A stretch of DNA of 64,000 nucleotides, taken from the NCBI GenBank assembly GCA_025360015.1, contig JANYCZ010000032.1, positions 1-64,000 of the forward strand, in the 5' to 3' direction. Below the pieces are notes generated by a model that saw only the letters and a list, made by a program, of their open reading frames with translations, was not told the DNA's origin and did not search any database. Source of the DNA: Verrucomicrobiota bacterium. Lineage in GTDB: Bacteria > Verrucomicrobiota > Verrucomicrobiia > Verrucomicrobiales > Verrucomicrobiaceae. Below are positions 1 through 9,567 of this stretch, in pieces. Within the stretch, counting starts at the first letter, position 1; every line of letters begins with the position of its first letter. Position numbers and translations under genes: made by a program.

Positions 1-3000
1 ATTGGTGTCCGTCGCACTGGTGAAGTGGACCGTGCCGGCATAGCCCGTGGCCGTGTTGCCAAAAACGTCTTTCGCTGTGACCGAAACCGACACCGCTGTG
101 CCCGCCGCTGCTGTGCCTGGAGCGCTCAGCACCAAGGCGGCCGCCGCCGCAGGGGTGATGTTGAATGCACCGCTCGTTGCCGAGGTGAGGCCTGCCGAAG
201 AAGAACTCAAGGTGTAACCTGTTCCGACCTTGTTGATGCTCAGTGTGCTGAAAGTCGCCGTGCCCGCCACTGCATTGACCGTCGCAGTTCCAGACAGCGT
301 GCCGCCTCCTGGATTGCTGCCAAATCCCATCGTCACACTCGCCGTACTCGTGGTCAGGTTGCCCGCCGCATCCTGAATCTGCACGGTCACTGCAGGGCTG
401 ATGGCCACGCCAGCAACTGCGGTGGAAGGCTGGACGCCGATCGCCAGCTTGGCCGGAGCACCGGCGGTGATGTTGAACGCGGTGCTGGTGGCAGAGGTGA
501 GAGCACCCGAGGTGGCGCTCAGGGTGTAGCCAGTGCCGGCTTTGTCGATTTGCAACGCGCTGAAGGTCGCGACGCCACTCACTGCAGCCACGGTGGTGGT
601 GCCGGAGAGGGCACCGCTGCTCGGATTGGTGCCGATGGCCATGACCACATTCGCCGTGCTGGTGGTCAAGTTGCCTGCGGCATCCTGAATCTGCACGGTC
701 ACTGCTGGCGAGATGGCCGTGGCGGAAACCGTGTTGGTCGGCTGCGCGATCACCGCCAGCTTGGCCGCTGCGCCAGCCGTGATGTTGAACGTGCTGCTCG
801 TCGTGGAGGTGAGGCCAGCGGAGGAGGCGGCCAGGGTGTAGCCAGCACCTGCCTTGTCGATGCTCAGGGTGCTGAAGGTCGCCGTGCCATTGACTGCGGC
901 CACCGTGAACGTACCAGAAAGCGTGCCGCTGCCGGGGCTGTTGCCGATGGCCATCGTCACATTGGCTGTGCTGGTGGTGAGGAAGCCATTGGCGTCCTGA
1001 ATCTGCACTGTCACCGCCGGACTGATAGCCACGGAGGAGACGGCACTGGTCGGCTGGTTGATCACAGCGAGCTTGGCAGCGGCACCCGCGACGACCGTGG
1101 CCACCTGGATGGGGCCTGTGGCACCGGTGCCGACGACGGTCACCGAGGCATTGAGCGCGCCGAGCGCCGTGGCATTGGTGGAGAAGGTCACCGTCAGCAA
1201 TGTCGAGGTGGCGCTGGTCACGGAGCCCACGGCCCCATTGTTAAAGGTCACCGTGTTGTTGGCTGGTGTGGTGGAGAATCCCGTGCCTGCGATGTTGAGG
1301 GTCGCTGAATTTTGCACGAGATTTGCCGTGCTCGAGGTGATGAAGAGATTGATGACCGCGGCCACCTGCACAGCGGCGCCGCTGCTCTGGGTATTTGAAG
1401 TGACCACCGCAGTCAGATTCCCCACTGTGGGCTTGGTACCAAACGTGACCACGAGCTGTGTCGGCGAGGAAGTCGTCACAGAGCCGGTCGCGCCAAGGTT
1501 GAATGTCACCGCGTTGTTCGCATTGCCGGCGGCAAAACCAAAGCCATTGATCGTCACCGTGTTGTCCGTGTTCTGGATGGTTGCGAGGCTGGAAGTCACG
1601 ACTGGAACGACCGTGGCCACCTGCACGGGGGTGCCGCTGCTCACCGAATTTGAAGTGACTACGGCGGTGAGGCTGCCGCTGATGAGTCCGCTGAGGGCGG
1701 TGACGGTGAGCGAGGTCGTTGAGGATGCGACGACAGTGCCGGTGGTGCCGTTATTGAAGACGACGATGTTGTTTCCAGGGGTGGGGCTGAAGCCAGCGCC
1801 ATTGATGACGAGTGAGCTGGCGTTGGCCGCGAGGCTGCTGGTGCTCGAGGTGACGACGGGGACGACCGTGGCGACCTGCACGGCGGCGCCGCTGCTCTGG
1901 GCGTTGGTGGTGACTACGGCGCTCAAGCCACCCAGCGCGGTCGGTGAGATGCTGACGGTGAGCTGCGTCGCTGTCGCAGCAGTGACGGTGCCGCTGCCGG
2001 TGAATGCGCCACTGAAAGTGACGCTGTTATTCAATGGAGTGGTGTCAAAGTCGGTGCCCGTGATGATGACGCTCGTCGCATTGACATTCACCGAGGTGGT
2101 GCTGAGTGTCACCGTGGGCGGAGGCACCGGCGTGTTATCGTAACAGACGGTGACGTCTTGCAATGTCGGTGTCGAGGCGCTGTCGGAATTGAGGAACACC
2201 GCTTTATATTTGAGGTAACGGAGGCCATTGAACTGGCCCATCGATGTGCCTTTGACAGTGAAGAACGTGCCGGAGGTGGTATCCGGGCCCACGAAATTAA
2301 ATGGACCTGCGGGGTTGTTGCTGCCGGCCACCTGGAAGCTCAGATCGGTGTTGGCAGGCGTCGTGGCGGTCCACGACAGGGTCCTCCAGCGCGGCGTGAC
2401 GCCAACATTTGGCACAGCGTCCTTCGTTGAAGAAACGAGATTACCGGATGCCGGATATCCGCCAATGTAGGTCTTAAAATTAAAATCCCGGGTCGAATCA
2501 GCGGTCCACGTGGCCCCGTTGTCAGTCGATACAGTACGCTGGCCATTCGCATAGGTGCTGGGTGATGACCGAATCCAGAAATAACCGCCAACTGAAGGAT
2601 TGGCCACGGGGCGCAGAATGAGGGCGTATTGCGTCCCAGCCGTCACAGTGGCAGGTGTGCTAAAGTTAACCGTGTATGTAGCATTGGCACCGTTGGAAAA
2701 CCCAGGGATCGTCCCGGTGGCAAGATCAGCGCCCGTGGGCAAACCACCGCTGGTCGCACGGATGGAAAGCGTCAAATTGGGAGTGGTTCCCGTAACACCG
2801 CTGGCAAAGAGATCCACATCGACTTTGGTGAGTGATCCGGTGAGCGCCGGAATAAAGGTCTGCCCCCCCCAACTAGAGACACTAAAGCTAGTTCCGGTGG
2901 TCGTTCCTGCTGTGTTGGACTGGTCAAGCTGCCCGACTCCCAAGGTCACGTTTCCTGGGCTGGTGGTGGTATCCACATTGGTCCCCACTCCGGCCTGAAA

Positions 3001-5013
3001 GTCCGTCTGTGTGGTATCAACCAAGCAAGCAGCGATGGCTTGATAGATGAACTGATCGGCTGCCGAGGTGGCAGTGGTACCGCCGACGGTCGTGACTCTG
3101 ACGTCCACCGTGCCTGTGCCCGCCGGAGATGTGGCCATGATGGAAGTGGCGGAATTGAAGGTGAAACCGGCGGCGGCCGTGCCGCCGAAGGACACCGCAG
3201 TCACGCCGGTGAAGTTCGTGCCGGTGAGGGTCACCGTGGTGCCGCCCGTTGTTGGCCCAGCGGTGGGTGCGAGGCTCGTCACCGTCGGTGCTGCCACATA
3301 AGTGAACTGATCCGCCGCAGAGATGGCGCTGGTGCCGCCCGCAGTCGTGACGCGAACATCCACCGTGCCCGTGCCCGCAGGCGACGTCGCTGTGAGGGAC
3401 GTGGCGGAGTTGACCGTGATGCCGGTGGCAGCCGTGGCGCCAAAGGTCACAGCCGTTGCACCTGTAAAGTTCGTGCCGGTGATCGTCACGGTCGTGCCGC
3501 CTGCGGTCGGACCTGCTGTGGGCGAAAGGCTGGTGACAACAGGAGCAGGTATGAAGGTGAATTGATCCGCTGCGGAAGTGGCGCTGGTGCCGCCCAACGT
3601 CGTGACTCTGGCATCCACGGTGCCCGTTCCCGCAGGAGCGGTGGCGATGATCTGGGTGGCGGAGTTCACCGTGATGCCGGTGGCAGCCGTCGCGCCGAAG
3701 GTCACCGCTGTCGCGCCTGTAAAGCTGGTCCCGGTGAGGACGACAGTGGTTCCTCCAGTCACAGGACCTGTGGTGGGTGAAAGACTGGTGACCGAGGGAG
3801 CAGGAACATAGGTGAACTGATCCGCTGCGGCAGTGGCGCTGGTGCCGCCAAGGGTCGTGACCCTGACATCCACGGTACCCGTGCCCGCAGGCGACGTAGC
3901 TGTAATCTGGGTGGCAGAGTTCACCGTAAAGCTTGTCGCATTCGTCGCGCCAAATTTCACGGCAGTTGCCCCCGTGAAATTCGTGCCGGTCACGGTCACG
4001 CTGGTGGAACCCGTCGCCGGACCTGCGGTGGGTGAAATGCTTGAGATCGTGGGAGTCGGAACGAAGGTGTACTGATCCGCTGCCGAGGTGGCGCTGGTGC
4101 CACCCGGGGTCGTGACTCGCACATCCACGGTGCCCGTACCGGCAGGAGAGGTGGCTGTGATCTGCGTGGCGGAGTTGACGGTTAATCCGGTGGCTGCCGT
4201 GGCACCGAAGGTCACAGCCGTTGCACCTGTAAAGTTCGTGCCGGTGACCGTCACACTGGTGCCGCCCGCAGCCGTGCCACTCGTCGGGGAAATCGAGGTC
4301 ACAGTCGGGTCAGTCGAGTTGATGTTCACTCCGGCATGCACCAGGTCGCCGGCGATGCCTGACCAGCTCATGGTGACGGAGGATGCTCCGGAGGCGGTGC
4401 TGGCGCCGCCTGATTGCCCGTTGAAGACGAGATCGTGCGCCACCGCCACGAGGGTTTGTCCTACACCAGGGGCCCCGCTCGTCCCGTCTCCCGCGATGGC
4501 ATCAATGACCATGTCCCCAATGGCGGAGGTCACCGTGAGGCTTGCCGAAGTGTTTGTTGTGGCACCGGAAACCGGAGTGACCTGGTCCACGTTACTGAAC
4601 GCAGTGGCGGTCATTTCGAAAAAGAAGTTGGCCCCATAGGCCACGGTGACGTTGGCAGTGGTCGAAGACGCGCTGCTGCCGAGGGTTACATACCAAATTC
4701 CCGCATTCGAATTGTTCCCGCCGCCTTGCGGTTTCCGCGCCGCCTGAGTCATGCTGCTGCCGTTCCACGTCACCGAACTGATGTCCGTATTATTTCCCGC
4801 ACCCGAACTCGTCACGACGAGCAGGCGGTTGTTTCCTGCCGGCACCGTGAAGGAAAGGGTCTTTGAGAGTGCACTCCCGCTGTTCTCTTCTCCTGACGCC
4901 GACGTGCCCAAAATGGCCACTGGAGTGGCGCTGGCCGTGTGCCTGAGAGCCAGAGCAAGCAGCAAAACCATCGCTGCGAGGGGAAGGCGGCCCAATGCCT
5001 GAAAACGGAACAT
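1..5013 (-). CDS. Giant secreted Ig-like repeat surface protein (3' end outside window)
   Basis: The minus frame is open without a stop from the ATG at 5011-5013 to the left edge, giving 1,671 codons with the C-terminus missing. Residues 1-28 look like a signal peptide (MFRFQALGRL, a hydrophobic core MVLLLALAL, cleavage after TASA). About 30-230 resemble the N-terminal domain seen in many surface proteins (GNNRLLVVTSS...SSVTWNGSSMTQA). About 232-663 are five IPT/TIG repeats of 85 residues (SPTSGTAAGGTSVTVTGTNF type). About 664-955 form a beta-sandwich-like region containing GGYFWIRSSPSTYANG. About 956-1310 are four further Ig-like repeats (TTPANNTVTFNNGAVGSV), and about 1311-1627 are three 104-residue repeats (AAKLAVINQPTSAV). 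The low-complexity Thr/Ser/Ala/Val composition suits an extracellular adhesin or matrix protein. Its ligand cannot be read, and the C-terminal anchoring or sorting domain is not in the window. Confidence 0.88.
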   Translation of the reverse strand, partial: MFRFQALGRLPLAAMVLLLALALRHTASATPVAILGTSASGEENSGSALSKTLSFTVPAGNNRLLVVTSSGAGNNTDISSVTWNGSSMTQAARKPQGGGNNSNAGIWYVTLGSSASSTTANVTVAYGANFFFEMTATAFSNVDQVTPVSGATTNTSASLTVTSAIGDMVIDAIAGDGTSGAPGVGQTLVAVAHDLVFNGQSGGASTASGASSVTMSWSGIAGDLVHAGVNINSTDPTVTSISPTSGTAAGGTSVTVTGTNFTGATAVTFGATAATGLTVNSATQITATSPAGTGTVDVRVTTPGGTSATSAADQYTFVPTPTISSISPTAGPATGSTSVTVTGTNFTGATAVKFGATNATSFTVNSATQITATSPAGTGTVDVRVTTLGGTSATAAADQFTYVPAPSVTSLSPTTGPVTGGTTVVLTGTSFTGATAVTFGATAATGITVNSATQIIATAPAGTGTVDARVTTLGGTSATSAADQFTFIPAPVVTSLSPTAGPTAGGTTVTITGTNFTGATAVTFGATAATGITVNSATSLTATSPAGTGTVDVRVTTAGGTSAISAADQFTYVAAPTVTSLAPTAGPTTGGTTVTLTGTNFTGVTAVSFGGTAAAGFTFNSATSIMATSPAGTGTVDVRVTTVGGTTATSAADQFIYQAIAACLVDTTQTDFQAGVGTNVDTTTSPGNVTLGVGQLDQSNTAGTTTGTSFSVSSWGGQTFIPALTGSLTKVDVDLFASGVTGTTPNLTLSIRATSGGLPTGADLATGTIPGFSNGANATYTVNFSTPATVTAGTQYALILRPVANPSVGGYFWIRSSPSTYANGQRTVSTDNGATWTADSTRDFNFKTYIGGYPASGNLVSSTKDAVPNVGVTPRWRTLSWTATTPANTDLSFQVAGSNNPAGPFNFVGPDTTSGTFFTVKGTSMGQFNGLRYLKYKAVFLNSDSASTPTLQDVTVCYDNTPVPPPTVTLSTTSVNVNATSVIITGTDFDTTPLNNSVTFSGAFTGSGTVTAATATQLTVSISPTALGGLSAVVTTNAQSSGAAVQVATVVPVVTSSTSSLAANASSLVINGAGFSPTPGNNIVVFNNGTTGTVVASSTTSLTVTALSGLISGSLTAVVTSNSVSSGTPVQVATVVPVVTSSLATIQNTDNTVTINGFGFAAGNANNAVTFNLGATGSVTTSSPTQLVVTFGTKPTVGNLTAVVTSNTQSSGAAVQVAAVINLFITSSTANLVQNSATLNIAGTGFSTTPANNTVTFNNGAVGSVTSATSTLLTVTFSTNATALGALNASVTVVGTGATGPIQVATVVAGAAAKLAVINQPTSAVSSVAISPAVTVQIQDANGFLTTSTANVTMAIGNSPGSGTLSGTFTVAAVNGTATFSTLSIDKAGAGYTLAASSAGLTSTTSSTFNITAGAAAKLAVIAQPTNTVSATAISPAVTVQIQDAAGNLTTSTANVVMAIGTNPSSGALSGTTTVAAVSGVATFSALQIDKAGTGYTLSATSGALTSATSTAFNITAGAPAKLAIGVQPSTAVAGVAISPAVTVQIQDAAGNLTTSTASVTMGFGSNPGGGTLSGTATVNAVAGTATFSTLSINKVGTGYTLSSSSAGLTSATSGAFNITPAAAAALVLSAPGTAAAGTAVSVSVTAKDVFGNTATGYAGTVHFTSATDTN
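133..1078 (-). repeat. Three tandem 312-bp repeats
   Basis: The plus-strand marker agcttgg recurs near 447, 759 and 1071, exactly 312 bp (104 residues) apart. The unit reads AAKLAVINQPTSAV, then ISPAVTVQIQDA, then TSTANVTMAIG, then GTATFSTLSIDKAG and GYTLAASS. This is a Big/filamin-like extracellular repeat. A different unit (ALVLSAPGTAAAGTAVSVSV) begins at about 150 and runs off the window. Confidence 0.85.
1095..2140 (-). repeat. Four tandem ~255-bp Ig-like repeats
   Basis: The plus-strand marker g(c/g)cacctg recurs at 1100, 1361, 1616 and 1871, a period of 255-261 bp. The encoded units carry the pattern SSGAAVQVATVVPVVTSS followed by NITVTFNNG-type strands. They differ in sequence from the IPT array upstream in the same protein. 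Confidence 0.8.
3040..4320 (-). repeat. Five tandem 255-bp repeats encoding IPT/TIG domains
   Basis: Near-identical 255-bp units (85 residues) recur with the plus-strand marker gaactgatccgc near 3046, 3304, 3559, 3814 and 4072. Each encodes the Ig-fold pattern GGTSVTVTGTNFTGATAV...ATSPAGTGTVDVRVTT. High identity between copies points to recent unit duplication or gene conversion. Confidence 0.9.
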
Positions 5014-5440
5014 GGCACAAGCAGAGGTCAGTCCTGCTAGGAGGGATTTCTTCGGGTGAGGTTGCAGACAACTGCAGTCGGACAATGGACTGTGTTGGTG
5101 GGGGCCACTAGCAGATGATGGGCTGTGCATTTCGGAGGTGTGGTGGAAGATGCCTGAACACATCCGGCCACAGACGGAAACAAGTCGTAACTCTTTTCCC
5201 AACCCCTGACTAAATGCACGGCAAAGTCGGTAGCGTTTTTTTATGAATACATCAAACATATAATTCGCTACATGTGAGGATCCACCGTTTTCCAGATGTC
5301 GGTCAGCATGACGAGCTTGCCCTTGCCATTCTGCACCATTTTCTGGCACAAAATGGTTTTTGCATTTAGGATTTATCATTTAATAAACAGGCAAAGGAAT
5401 GGTTATTCTCTGCCTGAAGTCTGGCTGGGCGACAACCCAA
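5014..5440. other. Intergenic region with AT-rich inverted repeat and a possible gene tail
   Basis: No intact gene. It lies upstream of the giant surface-protein gene and should hold its promoter. An AT-rich stretch at 5230-5271 is bounded by the inverted repeat GTAGCG/CGCTAC. On the minus strand, 5268 to about 5355 can be read as a short C-terminal tail (KMVQNGKGKLVMLTDIW, then KTVDPHM and stop) that lacks any 5' part and may be a gene remnant. Confidence 0.4.
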
Positions 5441-5571
5441 CAAGCGCCAGATCAGTCAAGACCTTCACCGATGAAGCACCGCTGACGGGCGAAAACCACT
5501 GCTATCTGCTCGTCGAACAAAACGACGGCAACATGGCATGGTCATCACCGGTGTGGGTTCAGGTGAAGTAG
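5441..5571 (+). pseudogene. Remnant: C-terminal tail of a lost gene
   Basis: The frame ending at the stop at 5569-5571 finishes EAPLTGENHCYLLVEQ followed by NDGNMAWSSPVWV. From memory, this resembles the last strands of DUF3604/PHP-type hydrolase proteins, which end in a similar 'YYYVRV..DG..AWSSPIWV' tail. Only about 40 residues look protein-like. The sequence before it (MSVSMTSLPLPF...) does not look like a domain, so the 5' part of the gene appears to be gone. The family assignment is tentative. Confidence 0.4.
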
Positions 5572-5693
5572 ACCGATTCTCAACCACATTTGGCTTGTTC
5601 GTTTGGCCGGCGTCGCCTTATGCTTTTCACAGCAGAATCGCATCCCTTCTGCCCCAAAGTCAGCAAGAGCACCCCCGGCCTTATTGAATCCTG

Positions 5694-6362
5694 ATGAACC
5701 CCGACGACACGCCACCAGACACCTCCGCCCCCCAGGTACCCGCCGCGCTTGACCACGGCTCCACGCCTGCGGCAGACAACGGCACAGGCACCACCGCCCC
5801 GCTGGTTCAGAACTGCATGATGCGCGGTCTCTTCCTCCTGGCGGTCCTTGCCGCAGGTTGCGTGGTTTTCTTTGCCGTGATTGTCTTTTTCATCATGCCT
5901 TCCACTACACACCGGCTGGGCGCTTACCCCAAACTGCGGGCAAGTTGGAATCAGCAGCACATCGCTCATTTCCCCCAGGAGATACCAGCCGATGCCACAC
6001 TAAAAAAATTCTCCCACTTTCCGGGTTATTTGCAGGGCGGTGCCCACATTCAGCTGCGACTGCAACTCCCGCCCGCGCGGATTCAGGCGCTCCACGACGA
6101 ATTCGCCAGCCAGTGCACCACATCGTTTTGGGGAGGCAGTAAGTATATCCACGTGAGCGAGCATGACGGCATGCCCACTACCAACTTTTTCACCCGAGGC
6201 AGCAGCCCGCTGGAATTCCCCTCTGATTACGAACTCATGGTTTTCGACCGCGTTCTGCCGAAGTCGGAAAGAATGCCCTACATGTGGAATCATGGTTCCA
6301 GCCACGGCGTCGCCATCAGCGTGCAACGCCACGAGATCGTTTATTGGGCCGAAACTTGGTGA
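5694..6362 (+). CDS. Single-pass membrane protein of unknown function
   Basis: 222 residues. A Pro/Thr/Ala-rich N-terminus (1-40) precedes one strong transmembrane segment at about 42-67 (LFLLAVLAAGCVVFFAVIVF). The remaining ~150 residues would then face the periplasm or cell exterior. That part has aromatic-rich segments (TTSFWGGSKYIHVSEHDGMP, MPYMWNHGSSHG) and no motif I recognise. It converges on the efflux gene with an 18-bp gap. Coding is supported by length, composition and the lack of an overlapping better candidate. Function unknown. Confidence 0.6.
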   Translation: MNPDDTPPDTSAPQVPAALDHGSTPAADNGTGTTAPLVQNCMMRGLFLLAVLAAGCVVFFAVIVFFIMPSTTHRLGAYPKLRASWNQQHIAHFPQEIPADATLKKFSHFPGYLQGGAHIQLRLQLPPARIQALHDEFASQCTTSFWGGSKYIHVSEHDGMPTTNFFTRGSSPLEFPSDYELMVFDRVLPKSERMPYMWNHGSSHGVAISVQRHEIVYWAETW

Positions 6363-6381
6363 GGAAAGGTGGTGCGCGATT

Positions 6382-7788
6382 TCACTGCCACCCACCGCCG
6401 AGTGCCTTCAGCATTGCCACGCTGGCGATGAGCCGCTGGCCTTCCACCTGCGCAGCAAGCAGTTGGGTGTTCAGCAGCGTGCGGTTGGCATCCACAACTT
6501 CAAAATAGCTGGCGAGCCCCTTGTCATAACGCAGCTTGGCAAGGCGCTGGGTTTCATGCGCGGCGGCGATGGCCGCATTGAGCGCCGAAGCCTGCTTCGC
6601 ATAGGCGCTGGCGTCGATCATGCTGTCCTCGACTTCCTGCAAAGCCACCAGGATGGCCTGCCGGTAGTTGGCCAGCGTCTCATCATAGCCCGCCTTGGCC
6701 GATCTCAAGTTGGCCTTCAGCTTTCCACCCTGAAAGATCGGCAGCGTCATGCTGGGGCCGATGGTCATGATGCGGCTGCGCTGGTCATAGAAATTTCGGG
6801 GACCCACGCTTTCCAGACCGCCGCTGCCGTTGATGCTGAAGGCAGGATAGAACGATGCGGCGGCAACACCGATCTTGGCGTTCGCCTCGCGCATGCCCTG
6901 CTCCGCAGAACGGATGTCAGGACGGCGCTGCAGCAGCGTGGAGGGCAGGCCGCCGGGCACTTTCGGCGGGTGCGGCAAGTGGGAATTTTTGGCGAGCCGG
7001 AAGTTTGAAGGGATTTCACCACAGATGACGGCGAGGGCATTTTCAGCATTGCCACGCTGGCGCTGCAGCGCGGCCAGATCACTGTGTGCGATCTCCAGCT
7101 CGGTCCGCGCCCGCGCCACGTCCATTTCATTCGCCAGTCCGCCTTTGAAACGTGACTCCTGCAGTTTCAGCGCCTCTTCACGCCAGGTCTGCGTGCCGAT
7201 CACGACATCGGCTTGTCGATCAAGCGAGTGAGCCAGAAAGAACAGACGGGCCACCTCAGACGCGATCGTCAGACGCTGGGCGGAGACTCTCTCCATGGCT
7301 CCAAACTGGGCGGCTTTGGAACCTTCCACGCTTCGGCGCACCCGGCCCCAGAGATCGATCTCCCAGCCTTCATCCAGCAGGTTTTGGAAGCGGCGGCGCT
7401 GCGTGTTGGGCAAAGAAATGCCAGCGGGCAAGTTGGCACCAAACGAGCTTTGAGAAAGTCGTTCATACTGCATGGCGTCCCTCATGTTGAGGTAGGGGAA
7501 CCACGCAGCCTGCTGCACGCCCACCAGCGCGCGCGCCGTCTCGACCCGGGCGAGCGCACTGCGGAGCTGGAGGTTGTTCTCCATCGCACGCTCCTCCAGC
7601 CGGTTCAGTTCCGCAGAGCCAAACAACTTCCACCACTCGCCGGGGATAGGAATATCCGCCGTGCTCGTCTTGCCGCCATTCTTCCACTTGGAGGGCATCA
7701 GCACCTCCGGCAGTTTGAAGTTGGGCCCGACGCTGCAGGAGACGCACGTCAGCGAGGTCGCGAAGCAGATAATTCTAAAGTAATTCAT
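6382..7788 (-). CDS. Outer-membrane efflux lipoprotein (OprM/NodT family)
   Basis: 468 residues from the ATG at 7786-7788. Residues 1-18 are a lipoprotein signal (MNYFRIICFATSLTCVSC) with the lipidated Cys18 followed by SVGPNFKLP, typical for RND outer-membrane factors. The body has the two TolC-type halves: long helices rich in Ala/Gln/Arg, GGLANEMDVARARTELE, RRPDIRSAEQGMREANAKIG and RYDKGLASYFEVVDANRT. It would form the trimeric outer-membrane tunnel of a tripartite exporter. No membrane-fusion or RND pump gene is adjacent, so the partner must be elsewhere. The frame continues upstream to 9048, but that extension is antisense to the sulfatase and was rejected. Confidence 0.9.
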   Translation of the reverse strand: MNYFRIICFATSLTCVSCSVGPNFKLPEVLMPSKWKNGGKTSTADIPIPGEWWKLFGSAELNRLEERAMENNLQLRSALARVETARALVGVQQAAWFPYLNMRDAMQYERLSQSSFGANLPAGISLPNTQRRRFQNLLDEGWEIDLWGRVRRSVEGSKAAQFGAMERVSAQRLTIASEVARLFFLAHSLDRQADVVIGTQTWREEALKLQESRFKGGLANEMDVARARTELEIAHSDLAALQRQRGNAENALAVICGEIPSNFRLAKNSHLPHPPKVPGGLPSTLLQRRPDIRSAEQGMREANAKIGVAAASFYPAFSINGSGGLESVGPRNFYDQRSRIMTIGPSMTLPIFQGGKLKANLRSAKAGYDETLANYRQAILVALQEVEDSMIDASAYAKQASALNAAIAAAHETQRLAKLRYDKGLASYFEVVDANRTLLNTQLLAAQVEGQRLIASVAMLKALGGGWQ

Positions 7789-7932
7789 GCGCGCGCATTC
7801 ATGGGGCGGAACCTTCCAAGTGCAACCTGCAAGACTCCCCGTTTGGCGTCGGATTGCTCCGACCAACACCCCGCTGCTGCCCACCACGATTTCAGCGAAG
7901 GTTTGCCCACGAACGCCCGTTATGACGCCGCC

Positions 7933-9567
7933 ATGCGCTTTCTCCTTTGCTGCCTTGCCCTGCCCACCCTCGCCTCCGCTGCTGACAAGCCGCTGAACAT
8001 CCTCTTCCTCTTTGCGGACGACTGGGGCCGCTACGCGAGCATCTACGCGGAGCATGAGAAATTTCCTTCCCCCAATCAGGTCGTTAAAACACCGAACATC
8101 GACCGCATCGCCCGCGAGGGCGCGTTGTTCAGCCGTGCGTATGTGAATGCCCCGAGCTGCACGCCCTGCCGCAGCTCGCTGCTCTCCGGCCGCTACTTCT
8201 TCAATTGCGGTCGCGCTGCCATCCTCAACGGTGCGGTGTGGGATCCGGCGATTCCGAGCTACCCCCTCCTGCTCAAGGACCAGGGCTACCAGCTCGGTAA
8301 ATCCTTCAAGGTCTGGAGCCCAGGCGAGCCTGCCGATGCCCCTTATGGTGGCCAGGAATTTGCGTATCAAAAAAGCGGCGCACGCTGCAATCAGTTCTCT
8401 GAAGAAGTCACCAAGATGGTCGCCAATGGGGTGCCCCTCGAAGCGGCGAAGCAGCAGATCTACGACGAGGTGCGCGGCAATTTCGACAGCTTCCTCGCTG
8501 CACGCCCCAAAGGCACGCCATTCGCCTTCTGGCATGGTCCCACCAACGTGCACCGCAAGTGGATCAAAGGCAGCGGACAGGCGCTGTGGGGCATCAACCC
8601 GAATGATTTGAAGGGCAAGCTGCCCAAACACCTGCCCGACGTGCCGGAATTCCGCGAAGACTTCGGCAGCTACCTCGGAGAAATCCAAGCCTTCGACGCG
8701 CAGGTGGGCGTGATCATCAAACGGCTCGAAGCAGCAGGCGAGTACGACAACACCGTCATCGTCATCAGCGGCGACCACGGCGCGCCCGGCTTCCCCGGCG
8801 GCAAGTGCAACCTCTATGACTTCGGGGTGAACGTGGCGCTCGCCATCCGCTGGCCCGGACAGCCCGGTGGGCGTTACATCGATGATTTCGTCAACCTCAT
8901 GGACCTCGCCCCCACCTTCATGGAAATCGGCGGTGCCAAGATTCCTGAAGGGGTGAACGGCAAGAGCCTGGTGAGTCTGATGAATTCCGGCAAATCCGGC
9001 CAGATCGAAAAGCAGCGCGACTACGTCATCACCGGTCGCGAGCGCCACGTCAGCATCGCCCGCGCAGGCAACCTGCCCTACCCGCAGCGTGCGCTACGCA
9101 AGGACGGCTTTCTCTACATCCACAACTTCAAGCCCGACCGCATGCCCATGGGCGACTACAAGTCACTGACCGACATCTTCACCCCCTCACAAGACGCCCT
9201 GGAAAACGACACCTATGCCGCCTTCCCCGACATGGACTCCTCCCCTGCCAAGGCCTGGCTCATCCAGCATCGCAGCGACTCGCAGTACAAGTGGTATTTC
9301 GATTACGCCTTCGCCAAGCGCCCCGAAGAAGAACTATACGACATCACCAAAGATCCCCACTCCACGATCAACGTGGCGAACGAACCCGCGTATGCGGAAG
9401 TGAAAGCAAAGATGGCCGCCGAGTTACTGGAGAAGCTCAAGGCCGTGGGCGATCCGCGTGTGACAATGAATCCTGTGCCGTTTGAGAATCCGCCCTTCAC
9501 CTTGGACACCAAGACCGACCGACCCGGCAAAGGCAAGAAGGGCCCTGGAAAGGCGAAGGCGGAGTAG
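7933..9567 (+). CDS. Secreted sulfatase (formylglycine-dependent)
   Basis: 544 residues from the ATG at 7933. A signal peptide (MRFLLCCLALPTLASAA) leads into the metal-binding LNILFLFADDWG. The sulfatase signature is SCTPCRSSLLSGR: a C-x-P-x-R formylglycine site in which the usual Ser/Thr at position four is Cys. The second metal site is VIVISGDHGAPG. The C-terminus is Lys/Gly/Pro-rich (PGKGKKGPGKAKAE). It should hydrolyse sulfate esters of polysaccharides or related substrates in the periplasm after Cys modification. It is divergently transcribed from the efflux gene across a 144-bp gap. An upstream in-frame extension to 7213 is antisense to that gene. The substrate cannot be read. Confidence 0.92.
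   Translation: MRFLLCCLALPTLASAADKPLNILFLFADDWGRYASIYAEHEKFPSPNQVVKTPNIDRIAREGALFSRAYVNAPSCTPCRSSLLSGRYFFNCGRAAILNGAVWDPAIPSYPLLLKDQGYQLGKSFKVWSPGEPADAPYGGQEFAYQKSGARCNQFSEEVTKMVANGVPLEAAKQQIYDEVRGNFDSFLAARPKGTPFAFWHGPTNVHRKWIKGSGQALWGINPNDLKGKLPKHLPDVPEFREDFGSYLGEIQAFDAQVGVIIKRLEAAGEYDNTVIVISGDHGAPGFPGGKCNLYDFGVNVALAIRWPGQPGGRYIDDFVNLMDLAPTFMEIGGAKIPEGVNGKSLVSLMNSGKSGQIEKQRDYVITGRERHVSIARAGNLPYPQRALRKDGFLYIHNFKPDRMPMGDYKSLTDIFTPSQDALENDTYAAFPDMDSSPAKAWLIQHRSDSQYKWYFDYAFAKRPEEELYDITKDPHSTINVANEPAYAEVKAKMAAELLEKLKAVGDPRVTMNPVPFENPPFTLDTKTDRPGKGKKGPGKAKAE

Noticed and set aside
25-4639. Series of plus-strand open frames rich in Val/Pro/Thr or Arg/Gly
   Set aside because: They are mirror frames of the minus-strand giant surface protein. 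The minus frame is open for the whole 5,013 bp, has a signal peptide and shows regular domain repeats.
7789-9048. Upstream extension of the efflux lipoprotein frame (minus)
   Set aside because: It is antisense to the sulfatase gene, and the lipoprotein signal MNYFRIICFATSLTCVSC marks the true start at 7788.
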